Shown: one piece after another, positions 1 to 8,673 of the stretch
Layout: each line of letters opens with the position of its first letter
Numbering within the stretch: the stretch's first letter is position 1
Source: G963662675 sp963676845
GTDB lineage: Bacteria; Bacteroidota; Bacteroidia; Bacteroidales; Prolixibacteraceae
Assembly (NCBI GenBank): GCA_963676845.2
Contig: CAXXKK010000021.1
Span: 43,388-107,387, forward strand
DNA: 64,000 nt
Reading direction: 5' to 3'
Notes under the pieces: model-generated
Told to the model about the DNA's origin: nothing
The model's database searches: none
What the model saw: only the letters and a program-made list of their open reading frames with translations
Program-made: the position numbers and the translations under genes

Positions 1-1106
1 CCATCTGCAAAATAAATATCTGCCAAAGTCAGGCTCGACAAAGCCCTTTGGAAATCATTACTTACACTCTTTGCAACAGACTTTCTATAATTATCAATAG
101 CAAGGGTTTTATTGCCTTCTTTTAAATAGATATTTCCGAAAGCATAGTAAATCTGATCCTGAAATTCCACATTCTTATCATCATTCAGCATCTTCTGAAG
201 GTCTTTGATCAAATCCTCCGGATCTTGGTTTCCTGAGAAACTTTCCGTTTCATTAATCCGCGCATTAAAAGCCATTTCATAATCCGGATTCCTTTTTATG
301 ACATCCCGGAAAGTCTGCATAGCAAGCTCATCCTGCTCTGTTTCCTGGTACAACTGAGCCAGAATATAGGTATAACGAATTTTATCTTTTCTGCGGTGAG
401 TTTTATCAATAGCTGCTCTTAAATAAGGAATAGCTTCATCATATTGGTTTTGTTGAATGTAATAATCGGCAACAGCCAATGAGAAATCATCGTCCAGCTT
501 TGAGGGAAAACCTTCAGAAGCATCAACAGTTTCAATCATTTCCAAGGCATCCAAATATCGACCGGCATCGGTGTATGTACGAATTAACCAAACGTATGCC
601 TCGTAAACCGTTTTTTCTTCTTCAAAATTCCGAATTACATAAGTGAAATTTTTTATTGCAGATGAATAATTTTTCTGGTAATAATAAGCCTTACCCATTA
701 AAATGTAACTATCATCTACCCAGTTATTATACTCATCTTTACTCGCTAATCTTCGATCTGCATTGGATCTAATCCTTCTACGCTTGGGTTTTACTGTAAT
801 GGAATGGACATTTATTAATTCAATCGATTTCTCAATCGCAACATTCATATATGATGAAGCCATAGCCTCTGTGCCTGGCTCACTTGATTTGAAAATTGGA
901 AGCAACTTGGTAAAATCATTTTCAACTGAAGAATTAATCCTGTCAACTCCCTGAAGCATACTTTGTGTCCCATTAAAATACAAATTATAATGAGATGTGA
1001 TATTATGATAACTTCTTGTTACCCAAGTGTTTTTATTCGTTGAACAAGCACTTAGTATAAGAAGCAAAAAGAAAACGAAGAATCTATGTTGTAAAAATTT
1101 TTTCAA
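1..1106 (-). CDS. porW: PorW/SprE-type T9SS lipoprotein, TPR-rich (3' end beyond window)
   Basis: The reading frame is open from the window edge to a TTG start at 1106; no in-frame ATG exists before an upstream stop, so TTG is the only reasonable start. The protein begins with a hydrophobic signal and a lipobox (LSAC), then a short segment containing SYHNITSHYNLYFNG, which resembles the conserved N-terminus of PorW/SprE lipoproteins. The remainder is TPR-like helix pairs (for example DEAIPYLRAAIDKTHRR and ELAMQTFRDVIKRNPDY). PorW/SprE is a periplasm-facing outer-membrane lipoprotein needed for type IX secretion and gliding. The C-terminal half is outside the window. The family call rests on recognition of the N-terminal motif and architecture; a generic TPR lipoprotein is the alternative. 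Confidence 0.8.
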   Translation of the reverse strand, partial: MKKFLQHRFFVFFLLLILSACSTNKNTWVTRSYHNITSHYNLYFNGTQSMLQGVDRINSSVENDFTKLLPIFKSSEPGTEAMASSYMNVAIEKSIELINVHSITVKPKRRRIRSNADRRLASKDEYNNWVDDSYILMGKAYYYQKNYSSAIKNFTYVIRNFEEEKTVYEAYVWLIRTYTDAGRYLDALEMIETVDASEGFPSKLDDDFSLAVADYYIQQNQYDEAIPYLRAAIDKTHRRKDKIRYTYILAQLYQETEQDELAMQTFRDVIKRNPDYEMAFNARINETESFSGNQDPEDLIKDLQKMLNDDKNVEFQDQIYYAFGNIYLKEGNKTLAIDNYRKSVAKSVSNDFQRALSSLTLADIYFAD

Positions 1107-1319
1107 CCCATCATATTTTGCACTGTTAGGATAAACTGAATAAATCCAATATTATTGCTTTTACCGAATAAAAAGCTAAAACAGAAAAACTCAGTGTTAC
1201 TGGCTGTTTTCAAGATAATTAATAAAAAACGGAACCAGTTTCCACACAATCAAATTTAAGCTTACAATAATACAAAAAAGCATGCAATAACACAGGTAGT
1301 TTAAAGCGAGGATAAAAAA

Positions 1320-1350
1320 CAAAAGCTTTCCGGTATATGGAAAGCTTTTG
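1320..1350 (-). terminator. Rho-independent terminator after mrp
   Basis: Two 12-base arms (caaaagctttcc / ggaaagcttttg) flank a 7-base loop. Read on the minus strand the hairpin is followed by a run of six T. It sits 20 bases past the mrp stop codon. Confidence 0.75.
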
Positions 1351-1370
1351 AAAACTTATTTTGTATTTGA

Positions 1371-2486
1371 TTATTTCTTTGAAATTATCACCTTTTTCGT
1401 TGGATCGAGATTAGTATTCCTCAACTCTACCTGCCTGATTGTATTTGCTGCCAACTCATAAAAAGCTTTTCCCATTGGAGATGTTTCATCTTCAGCAACA
1501 GGTTTGCCGATATCACCACCTTCTCGAATTCCCTGTACAATAGGAATTTCTCCAAGAAGAGAAAGCCCCAGCTTCTCACTTAATTTCTTACCACCATCTT
1601 TTCCAAAGATGTAATATTTATTATCAGGAAGTTCTTCAGGCGTAAACCAAGCCATGTTCTCTACCAAGCCAATAACCGGAACATCAACCGTTTTACTGCT
1701 AAACATGCTAACTCCTTTAATCACATCAGCCAAAGCCACATCTTGAGGAGTTGTTACAATTATTGCTCCTGTAACCGGAACAGTCTGAACCAAAGTGAGG
1801 TGAATATCGCTGGTTCCCGGAGGAAGATCGATCAGCAGATAATCCAGCTCTCCCCAGTTTCCATCAGTAATTAACTGTTTTAGCGCATTTGAAGCCATTG
1901 GTCCACGCCAAACCACAGCATCCTCAACCGGAACAAAAAATCCAATGGAAAGAATTTTAACACCATATTTTGTAATAGGTTGAATGGCATCACGACCGTC
2001 GACTTTCTCGACTAAAGGACGCTCATCTTCTGCCCCAAACATTTTGGGAATTGAAGGACCAAAAATATCTGCATCAATCAAGCCCACTTTAGCTCCTGTT
2101 TTTGCCAGGGAAACAGCCAGGTTTGCCGCAACGGTAGATTTACCAACTCCACCTTTTCCGGAAGCCACAGCCACAATATTTTTCACTTTTGGCAAAATTG
2201 GACGTTCCATCTGGTGAATGGCTTTTGCAGTTATGTTACCGCGGATCTCAACATCTCCTCCCATATATTTTTCAATGGCTGCAACACAAGCTTTCTTAAC
2301 CGTTTCAACATTCGGATCATCAGAACGTTGAAAAACAAGGGAAAAACTCACCTTTTTACCGGCAATCCGAATTTCCTGAACCATATCCATTGATACAATA
2401 TCCTCTTTTGATCCAGGATAAATAACAGATCTTAACGCATCTGTTACATCCTTAGGCATTATTATTTTTCGTGGTACATCAGCCAT
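1371..2486 (-). CDS. mrp: Mrp/NBP35-family iron-sulfur cluster carrier ATPase
   Basis: 371 residues, the normal length for Bacteroidota Mrp/ApbC. Residues ~8-85 form the MIP18-like domain, and the P-loop NTPase domain starts at ~100 with the deviant Walker A GKGGVGKST. DADIFGPSIPKMFG and LIDLPPGTSD (Walker B region) follow. The family binds and transfers Fe-S clusters to apoproteins in the cytoplasm. It is the last gene of a tightly packed minus-strand run (ricT, gldH, trmB, alkyltransferase-like, mrp), 17 bases after the previous stop, and is followed by a terminator. No CxxC pair is evident near the C-terminus, which is common in this bacterial branch. Confidence 0.93.
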   Translation of the reverse strand: MADVPRKIIMPKDVTDALRSVIYPGSKEDIVSMDMVQEIRIAGKKVSFSLVFQRSDDPNVETVKKACVAAIEKYMGGDVEIRGNITAKAIHQMERPILPKVKNIVAVASGKGGVGKSTVAANLAVSLAKTGAKVGLIDADIFGPSIPKMFGAEDERPLVEKVDGRDAIQPITKYGVKILSIGFFVPVEDAVVWRGPMASNALKQLITDGNWGELDYLLIDLPPGTSDIHLTLVQTVPVTGAIIVTTPQDVALADVIKGVSMFSSKTVDVPVIGLVENMAWFTPEELPDNKYYIFGKDGGKKLSEKLGLSLLGEIPIVQGIREGGDIGKPVAEDETSPMGKAFYELAANTIRQVELRNTNLDPTKKVIISKK

Positions 2487-2503
2487 AATATCTGAATTTA
2501 TGT

Positions 2504-2839
2504 TTAAACTTTAATTTCCAATTCTATGTTCGGATCCCAGAACAACTTTTTGAACTCAACAACTTCATCATTCTTTATTTTCACCCCTTCGTTTTCAAGC
2601 AATTCTTGCATCGCAGATAGTGTTGTAAAATGATGCTTGCCAGTTAGCAATCCTTTTGAATTAACAACCCTGTGAGCTGGCACAAAAACATCCTGAGAAT
2701 GAGCTTTATTCATTGCCCAACCAACCACTCTTGCAGATCGGGCAGTTCCCAAATAACGGGCAATAGCCCCATAACTGGTAACTCTTCCTGAAGGAATTAG
2801 TCTCGCGACGTCATAAACCATTTCAAAAAAATCATCCAT
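2504..2839 (-). CDS. Alkyltransferase-like protein (MGMT C-terminal fold, no catalytic Cys)
   Basis: 111 residues matching the DNA-binding C-terminal domain of O6-alkylguanine-DNA alkyltransferase: IPSGRVTSYGAIARYLG, ARVVGWAMNKA and the PAHRVVNSKG active-site loop. The PCHR motif of active MGMT reads PAHR here, so the acceptor cysteine is absent. Alkyltransferase-like proteins usually have PWHR; they bind O6-alkylguanine lesions and hand them to nucleotide excision repair. This protein has Ala, so repair by alkyl transfer is not expected. It starts 2 bases after the trmB stop, implying co-translation. The non-enzymatic role is inferred from the missing Cys. Confidence 0.88.
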   Translation of the reverse strand: MDDFFEMVYDVARLIPSGRVTSYGAIARYLGTARSARVVGWAMNKAHSQDVFVPAHRVVNSKGLLTGKHHFTTLSAMQELLENEGVKIKNDEVVEFKKLFWDPNIELEIKV

Positions 2840-2841
2840 AT

Positions 2842-3582
2842 TTATTCCCGGGCTGAACGTCCAAAACTACGGTACGGGTCTTTTTCAATTTCAACATTAG
2901 GTTCCCGTAGTGGCTCGTTGTGGTTTAACTGAAAAGATAAATATTTTATAGGAATTCCCCGTTCTCGCCATTGCTTTTCATAGAAGGTCTGAATAGACAA
3001 AATATCGTCTAAAATATCCGACTCGTATAGATCTTCCGTCTGCGCCAGAATCTTCAGGCCATTCTCCTTTACCATTTCCAATGTATATTGATACTGAAAA
3101 TTGCTATCTGTCTTTAAATGAATGATTCCACCCTCACCCAAAATACGCCGATACCTTTCCATAAAGTTAGAAGCGGTAAGCCTTTTCCGTGCACTCTTCA
3201 TTTGCGGATCAGGAAAGGTAAGCCAAATCTGCTCAATTTCCCCGGGAGCAAAAAACTTCTCAACAAATTCAATTTTTGAACGGATAAAACATACATTCTT
3301 TATTCCATCTTCAATTGCTTGCTTTGCCCCTTTCCACATTCGGGCTCCTTTTATATCAATCCCAATAAAATTCTTTTCAGGAATATATTTTGCCAACGAA
3401 ACAGAATATTCACCTTTTCCACAACCTAATTCCAGAATTAGAGGATTTGTATTACCAAAAAACTTCTGACTCCATTCTCCTTTATTCTCATGATCAGATT
3501 GTTCCGGAGACTGAAACGGAACTTGTATGACATTTTCAAAAGTTGCCATTTCAGCAAACTTTTTCAACTTATTCTTTCCCAC
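2842..3582 (-). CDS. trmB: tRNA (guanine-N7-)-methyltransferase
   Basis: 246 residues, typical TrmB size. The SAM-binding motif ELGCGKGEYS, the acidic FIGIDIKGARMWKG strand and the signature FPDPQMKSARKRL (the FPDPWPKxRHxKRR motif in other bacteria) are all present. TrmB methylates N7 of G46 in the variable loop of tRNAs in the cytoplasm. It lies 6 bases after gldH and 2 bases before the alkyltransferase-like gene. A family-typical lysine-rich N-terminus (MGKNKLKKFAEM) supports the chosen ATG. Confidence 0.95.
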   Translation of the reverse strand: MGKNKLKKFAEMATFENVIQVPFQSPEQSDHENKGEWSQKFFGNTNPLILELGCGKGEYSVSLAKYIPEKNFIGIDIKGARMWKGAKQAIEDGIKNVCFIRSKIEFVEKFFAPGEIEQIWLTFPDPQMKSARKRLTASNFMERYRRILGEGGIIHLKTDSNFQYQYTLEMVKENGLKILAQTEDLYESDILDDILSIQTFYEKQWRERGIPIKYLSFQLNHNEPLREPNVEIEKDPYRSFGRSARE

Positions 3583-3588
3583 TTCTAG

Positions 3589-4050
3589 CTAATTTGTTTT
3601 TTCAATACGAAACCCAATATCCTGTATCCCTCTCAAATTTGATGTCCGCATACCATGCTGAATAACAAACTTATATTCTCCTTCGAGAGGGAAATAAACG
3701 TTCCTTTTATATAAAAACTGATTGTCAAATAAATCTCCAATACCACTTCCTAACCATCGTCCACGATTATCAGCCAAAGTATATTCAATCGTATCTGAGA
3801 GAATCTCTCCATCAGGTGATTGAATCTCAACAAACAGCCAAATATTGCTATTGGGATAGTTTCCATTATTTCGAATATTGATGTAAAGATTGAAATCTTC
3901 CGAGGTACTATCCAGCATTACGGGAAAAACAACAAGCGAGTCTTTGTTCCATCCGGTTTCACCTATTGTTTTGTAGTCTTCAAACACCCCATTTGAATCG
4001 CATGAAAAGAGCAATGCTCCCAAAATAGCAAATAAAGCTATGTATCTCAT
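3589..4050 (-). CDS. gldH: Gliding motility lipoprotein GldH
   Basis: 153 residues with a short lipoprotein signal (lipobox LLFSC, Cys17), followed by a beta-rich domain containing LYINIRNNGNYPNSNIWLFV and the GRWLGSGIGDLFDNQF segment characteristic of GldH. In Flavobacterium GldH is required for gliding and is linked to the T9SS machinery; its biochemical role is unknown. It follows ricT by 47 bases, an order (holB-ricT-gldH) common in Bacteroidota. Presence together with PorW/SprE at 1-1106 supports a functional type IX system. Confidence 0.92.
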   Translation of the reverse strand: MRYIALFAILGALLFSCDSNGVFEDYKTIGETGWNKDSLVVFPVMLDSTSEDFNLYINIRNNGNYPNSNIWLFVEIQSPDGEILSDTIEYTLADNRGRWLGSGIGDLFDNQFLYKRNVYFPLEGEYKFVIQHGMRTSNLRGIQDIGFRIEKTN

Positions 4051-4097
4051 CTTAAATTAATTGTTTCAAGGTAGAAGATATTGTTTCGCTGCACCTT

Positions 4098-5255
4098 TTA
4101 CTTCTTGTTTCTATTTCGATTTGGCCTGTTCTCGTTATTATTGTTGTTTTTTCTAGGCTTTCGCTTTTTACGCCGCGGCTTATTGGCATTTTTAGGCTTA
4201 TCGAACCGCGTTAAACTGTCTTGCGATAATACATCTTCGTATTCTTTTGCTTTTTGAGAAGGAGCATTAAACTGATCTTTTACCAAAGTAGATACTTTCT
4301 TGCCTCTCTTGTTCAGTCGGATAATTTCTTTTACCCGATCTACAGGAACAGCTACAGGTCCGGTACTCTTATCTGAATCATCTACATAATACATAATTCG
4401 GTTGAAGATGTCGACCTTAAAGAAACGATAAACTCCTTTCTCTGTTTCCAGTGAAATATTGTTTGGTGGAAAATCTTTTTGAGCATCAATATATGAGTCA
4501 ACTTCGAAATTCAGGCAACATTTCAATTTACCACACTGCCCGGCAAGTTTTTGTGGATTTAGCGAGATTTCCTGATAACGGGCTGCATTTGTAGTTACCG
4601 AAACAAAATTGCTAATCCAGGTTCCACAGCAAAGCTCCCTTCCACAAGGACCAATCCCACCGATGCGACCAGCCTCCTGACGGGCACCAATCTGTTTCAT
4701 CTCAATGCGGATACGGAAAGTTTCAGCCAAAACCTTAATTAATTGTCTAAAATCCACCCGCCCTTCAGCTATATAATAGAAAATTGCTTTGGTTTTATCT
4801 CCCTGATATTCAACATCACCAATTTTCATATCCAGTTTTAAATCTGAAGCAATCTGCCTCGATTTTATCATGGTATTGTGTTCAAGCTTTATCGCTTCTT
4901 CCCACTTCTCAATGTCTGCCGGTTTTGCTTTCCGGTAAACTTTACGCAATTCACCATTAACTAAGGTTACCTTGTGTTTTTTCATCTGGTGCTTAACCAA
5001 CTCACCGGTTAAACTTACTATTCCAATGTCATGGCCGGGATTGGCCTCAACAGCAACAATATCTCCTTCTTTTAAACGTAAATTATTGACATTCCTATAA
5101 TAGTCCTTGCGTGTATTCTTAAATCGAACTTCAATAACGTTTTCCCTGTCGGTAACATTGGAAACATCTCCCAGCCAATCGTAAACATCTAATTTAGCAC
5201 ATGTCCCCGCTTTAGTGTTACAACATCCACGTTCGATTGATAAATTCTCATCCAT
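4098..5255 (-). CDS. ricT: PSP1-domain protein RicT (Fe-S complex subunit)
   Basis: 385 residues. The PSP1 domain covers about 100-290 and carries two cysteine clusters, CGRELCCGTW and CGKLKCCLNFE, which in RicT of Bacillus take part in an Fe-S-containing complex with RicA/RicF that affects RNA processing. The N-terminus is Cys-containing (RGCCNTKAGTCAK), and the C-terminal ~45 residues are extremely basic and Asn-rich (KPRRKKRKPRKNNNNNENRP), a likely RNA-interacting or disordered tail. It heads the ricT-gldH-trmB run. In relatives it directly follows holB; here a histidine kinase on the other strand separates them. Confidence 0.92.
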   Translation of the reverse strand: MDENLSIERGCCNTKAGTCAKLDVYDWLGDVSNVTDRENVIEVRFKNTRKDYYRNVNNLRLKEGDIVAVEANPGHDIGIVSLTGELVKHQMKKHKVTLVNGELRKVYRKAKPADIEKWEEAIKLEHNTMIKSRQIASDLKLDMKIGDVEYQGDKTKAIFYYIAEGRVDFRQLIKVLAETFRIRIEMKQIGARQEAGRIGGIGPCGRELCCGTWISNFVSVTTNAARYQEISLNPQKLAGQCGKLKCCLNFEVDSYIDAQKDFPPNNISLETEKGVYRFFKVDIFNRIMYYVDDSDKSTGPVAVPVDRVKEIIRLNKRGKKVSTLVKDQFNAPSQKAKEYEDVLSQDSLTRFDKPKNANKPRRKKRKPRKNNNNNENRPNRNRNKK

Positions 5256-5314
5256 AATGTTTTTAGTTTCATCTGGTTCGAAATTGAGCCAGAAAGCCTA
5301 AGCTATAATGAATA

Positions 5315-5343
5315 CAAAAATAATTAATAATGCTGATATACAA
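5315..5343 (-). promoter_or_regulatory. Putative Bacteroidota-type promoter for ricT operon
   Basis: On the minus strand the segment reads TTG, an 18-base spacer, then TATTTTTG, which fits TAnnTTTG with a slightly short spacer. It lies about 60 bases upstream of the ricT ATG. Confidence 0.4.
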
Positions 5344-5555
5344 AGTTTCAGAAAATTATGTATAAATTATTCGTACAACCAGCAACAATCTCTGGACTTA
5401 TCGTATTTTATTTATTGTTTGTATTTTCGCAGAATTATTTACATTTAATAAAAAATGTGATAAACGATGAGTTCTTCTCTACCTCATAGTCCAATTTCTA
5501 TAAAACCTATAACTGCAAAAATTATTCAACATATTTTAAAAGCAATTAATTTATT

Positions 5556-7349
5556 ATGCATAAAGGGATTTTGATTACGGATAAAAATGATAGAATTAAG
5601 TTCGTAAGTCGTGGTTTTGCTCATATCTTAGATTGTAAACCCGACCAGTTAATGAATCGAAATATTTTAAACGATTTCAACTCAGAACTATTTGAGCGAA
5701 TAACTAACACATATATTCAATCTAAGAATTATCTATCGTCATCTACCATGCAAATTAATGGTTCTCTAAGATTTCACGGAGAATTTCATCCAATAGCAAC
5801 AAACAAATCTTTCCAGGGAATGATCTGCATCTTATGTGAGACGAATTATTCCAGTAGCGATTTTCATCACCTCAAAAAGATATCAGACCATTTACCAGCT
5901 GCCATTTTTTCAAGAACTCCCGACGAGAGGATCAAATACATCAGTCCTAATATTGAAAAGATAATCGGATATCAACCCAATATAACAACAATAAAATGGA
6001 CTGATCTTATGTCTAGTAGTCATATAAACAATGATGCAATCACACATGAAACAAAAGCTAATAATCTTCCCTATGAACTTGAGCTAATTCATAAAGACCA
6101 ATCTTTTGTTCGCGTTGGAATTGAAGAATTTCCCGTAATCAATAATGGTAAAACTGATTGCATTATTGGAACAATCACCAAAAGGTTCAAACACCAAAAC
6201 TCAATTACCCATCTACTTAGAAGCAACTATGGACTACAAGCATTATTAAGAAATGCCCCAATGGCTATTGCTATTGGACATAACAACAACTCTATAGAAT
6301 TTGTCAATGAAAAATTTACAGAGCTATTTGGCTACAAAATAGACGAAGTTAAAGAATGGGAAAATGTGGGAAATAGCTTTTCCTGATGAAAAATACCGAA
6401 AAACGGTTTATAATGATTGGAATAAAAGAACCAACCCAGATAACAATAAACATGAAATAGCAGTTGAAAATGTTGTCACCTGTAAAGACGGAACAAAAAA
6501 AAACATCCAGGTTTCCTGGAATATAATAAACCAAACATTAGTTGCATTTTTCAACGATGTCACTCAATACCGAAAACTCGAAAAAGAGTTAAAAACCAGC
6601 AATGAAGAACTTGAAAAAGCGAAACGTAAAGCAGAAAATAGTGACATGCTAAAGTCTGCTTTTCTGGCGAACATGTCTCATGAAATAAGAACCCCGATGA
6701 ATAGCATTATTGGGTTTTCGAATATATTGGCCGAAGAATCACTTTCAGAGAAAAGCCGAAAAAAATATTCAGGATATGTTAAAAATTCCGGAGAACACCT
6801 TCTTCGTATTGTAGATGACATTATCGATATCGCTAAAATAGAATCCAATCAGTTAAGGCTCTCATTTCAAGTGGATTCATGTAATAAAAATGCTTGAAGA
6901 CATCTATGAATATCAGTGTCAAAATCCATTATTACAGAGAAAACCGAAAATTCTACTGAAGTTAAACATAAAAGAAATCCCTAAAAAGCTTGAAATAAAC
7001 TCTGACCCCATACGACTAAAACAAGTATTCGACAACCTTATATCCAATGCAATCAAAAACACCCATGAAGGATCAATTGAGCTCGGACTTAAAGAGTTTT
7101 CAAAAAAGAACAATTTTGTCTCATTCTATGTAAAAGATACCGGTATTGGTATTCCGGAAGATGCACAAAAAGATATTTTTAAACGTTTTCTTCAAAATTG
7201 AATCCCAGATACCTCAAAAGGGTTCAGGCTTAGGATTAAGCATCGTAAAAGGAATACTATCTCTGGTTCAGGGAGAAATCTGGTTTGAATCAAAAGAAAG
7301 AGTTGGAACAAGCTTCTATTTCAAAATCCCGATAAACCCTACTTTCTGA
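5556..7349 (+). pseudogene. PAS-PAS-PAS sensor histidine kinase, broken by three +1 frameshifts
   Basis: Four overlapping reading-frame pieces together encode one kinase of about 595 residues. There are two or three PAS modules (first ~1-90; second around PAAIFSRTPDERIKYISPN; third around APMAIAIGHNNNSIEFVN), then HisKA with the H-box FLANMSHEIRTPMNSIIGFS and an HATPase domain with the N-box DNLISNAIKNT, DTGIGIPED and GSGLGLSIVKG. There is no transmembrane segment, so it would be a cytoplasmic sensor. Frame changes occur at ~6366-6372, at the A-run 6886-6890 and at the T-run 7186-7189; removing one base at each restores a continuous kinase. An upstream ATG at 5467 begins a related frame (ending ILKAIN) that may be the true N-terminus. 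It ends overlapping the end of holB by 11 bases. Whether this is decay or sequence error cannot be told here. Confidence 0.85.
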
Positions 7350-8463
7350 TTAGTTTTACAATACGTAGGGAAAAATCGGTAAAAATAATTCGGGGATTGC
7401 CATTCATAGCTATGTGCTTAAAAGCTTTTTCAAATTCCTCTGAGATTGGAATAATATTCCGCTCATTAATAAAAGGTGAAAAACGGGACGAAAAATTTTG
7501 CTCCTCTTCATCCATGTAAACCAATTCCTTTTTGTGCAGGTTATTGACAAAGTTCTCACGAACCAAGCCCATGGAATAATTCAAAAAACTTTTTTGCCGC
7601 TCCCTACCAATAGTTGAAATTTCACCAACCCATTTAAACAAATCCAGAAATTTACGACCATAAGCGAAGCGCATCAACTCTTTAAATCGGTCTAGATTAT
7701 AAAGATTACTTTCACTGGTATTCAAAAGATTTAAAGCCTTTCGGTAATCTCCTCTACTAAGATGTACAAGATTTGTAATATTTTTCCCTTCTGTTTCAGG
7801 TAATTTCTGCAAAGCTGCAGTCATCGACTCTGCATCAATACCCGGTATTTTGGCAAGTTGACAACGGGAACGAATTGTCCCAATTATATCTTCCTCATTT
7901 TCTGTAACCAACAGAAACAATGTTTTTACCGGTGGCTCCTCAATCATTTTCAAGAGCTTGTTTGAACATGAAACATGCATCTTCTCAGGCATCCAAATAA
8001 TCATCACTTTATATTCTGCCTCAAAAGATTTCAGATTTAACTTCCTTATAATTTCCTCACTTTCATGAGAATAAATCAAACCCTGTGCATTTTCAACACC
8101 TACTTGATTAAACCATTCCTCCAGGTTAAAATAAGGTTTGTCCAGAATGATTTTACGCCATTCTTCCAGGAAATTATCACTAACCGGTTCTTTAAATTTT
8201 GGGGTCTTTACAACCGGGAAAACAAAATGCAAGTCAGGATGAATCAGCTTATTATATTTTTTACAGGAAGAACATTGCCCGCAAGAATCATTTTCTGTTT
8301 TATTCAAACATGAAACATATTGGGCATAAGCCAAGGCTAAAGCCAATGTACCATATCCAACTGAACCAGAAAGCAATTGAGCATGACTAACACGCCCTTC
8401 CTTTACTGTTTGAATCATTCTTTTTTTAACGGCTTCCTGCCCTATTACATCGCGAAAAAACAT
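7339..8463 (-). CDS. holB: DNA polymerase III delta' subunit
   Basis: 374 residues, a clamp-loader AAA+ protein. MFFRDVIGQEAVKKRMIQTV is the typical start; the Walker A position is degenerate (GSVGYGTLALALA), as expected for delta'. A four-Cys zinc module is present (C-x8-C-x2-C-x2-C around CGQCSSCKKY), followed by HPDLHFVFPV. The sensor segment KMIEEPPVKTLFLLVT and the SRC motif (RSRCQLAKIP) are visible. It works in the DnaX-delta-delta' complex that loads the sliding clamp. Its stop codon lies inside the last codons of the convergent histidine kinase gene. Confidence 0.9.
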   Translation of the reverse strand: MFFRDVIGQEAVKKRMIQTVKEGRVSHAQLLSGSVGYGTLALALAYAQYVSCLNKTENDSCGQCSSCKKYNKLIHPDLHFVFPVVKTPKFKEPVSDNFLEEWRKIILDKPYFNLEEWFNQVGVENAQGLIYSHESEEIIRKLNLKSFEAEYKVMIIWMPEKMHVSCSNKLLKMIEEPPVKTLFLLVTENEEDIIGTIRSRCQLAKIPGIDAESMTAALQKLPETEGKNITNLVHLSRGDYRKALNLLNTSESNLYNLDRFKELMRFAYGRKFLDLFKWVGEISTIGRERQKSFLNYSMGLVRENFVNNLHKKELVYMDEEEQNFSSRFSPFINERNIIPISEEFEKAFKHIAMNGNPRIIFTDFSLRIVKLIRK

Positions 8464-8631
8464 AGCTGTTGTTTAGAAAAACAAAAATAACAAAACCCTC
8501 TCCTTTTTCATATTGAAGACCAAAAACTTTATGAACATCTTTGACTATCAACACGTAAAAACATACTTTACTTCTGCATTAATAATTCTTCATAAGAAAG
8601 AAAGAGTGAAAGTTACGAATGATCTTTTTTT

Positions 8632-8639
8632 TATATTTG
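8632..8639 (+). promoter_or_regulatory. Putative -7 element for pgk
   Basis: TATATTTG matches the Bacteroidota TAnnTTTG element and lies 34 bases before the pgk ATG. No clear TTG is visible at the expected -33 distance. Confidence 0.45.
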
Positions 8640-8673
8640 ATACGATTTTTAAGAAACTAAAAAAAACAAAATT

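Noticed and set aside
763..954. 63-codon plus-strand frame
   Set aside because: Antisense to the PorW/SprE gene, no signal or family.
5556..7349. Programmed frameshifting in the histidine kinase
   Set aside because: Three shifts at unrelated short runs with no SD-like or pseudoknot signal; indels are simpler.
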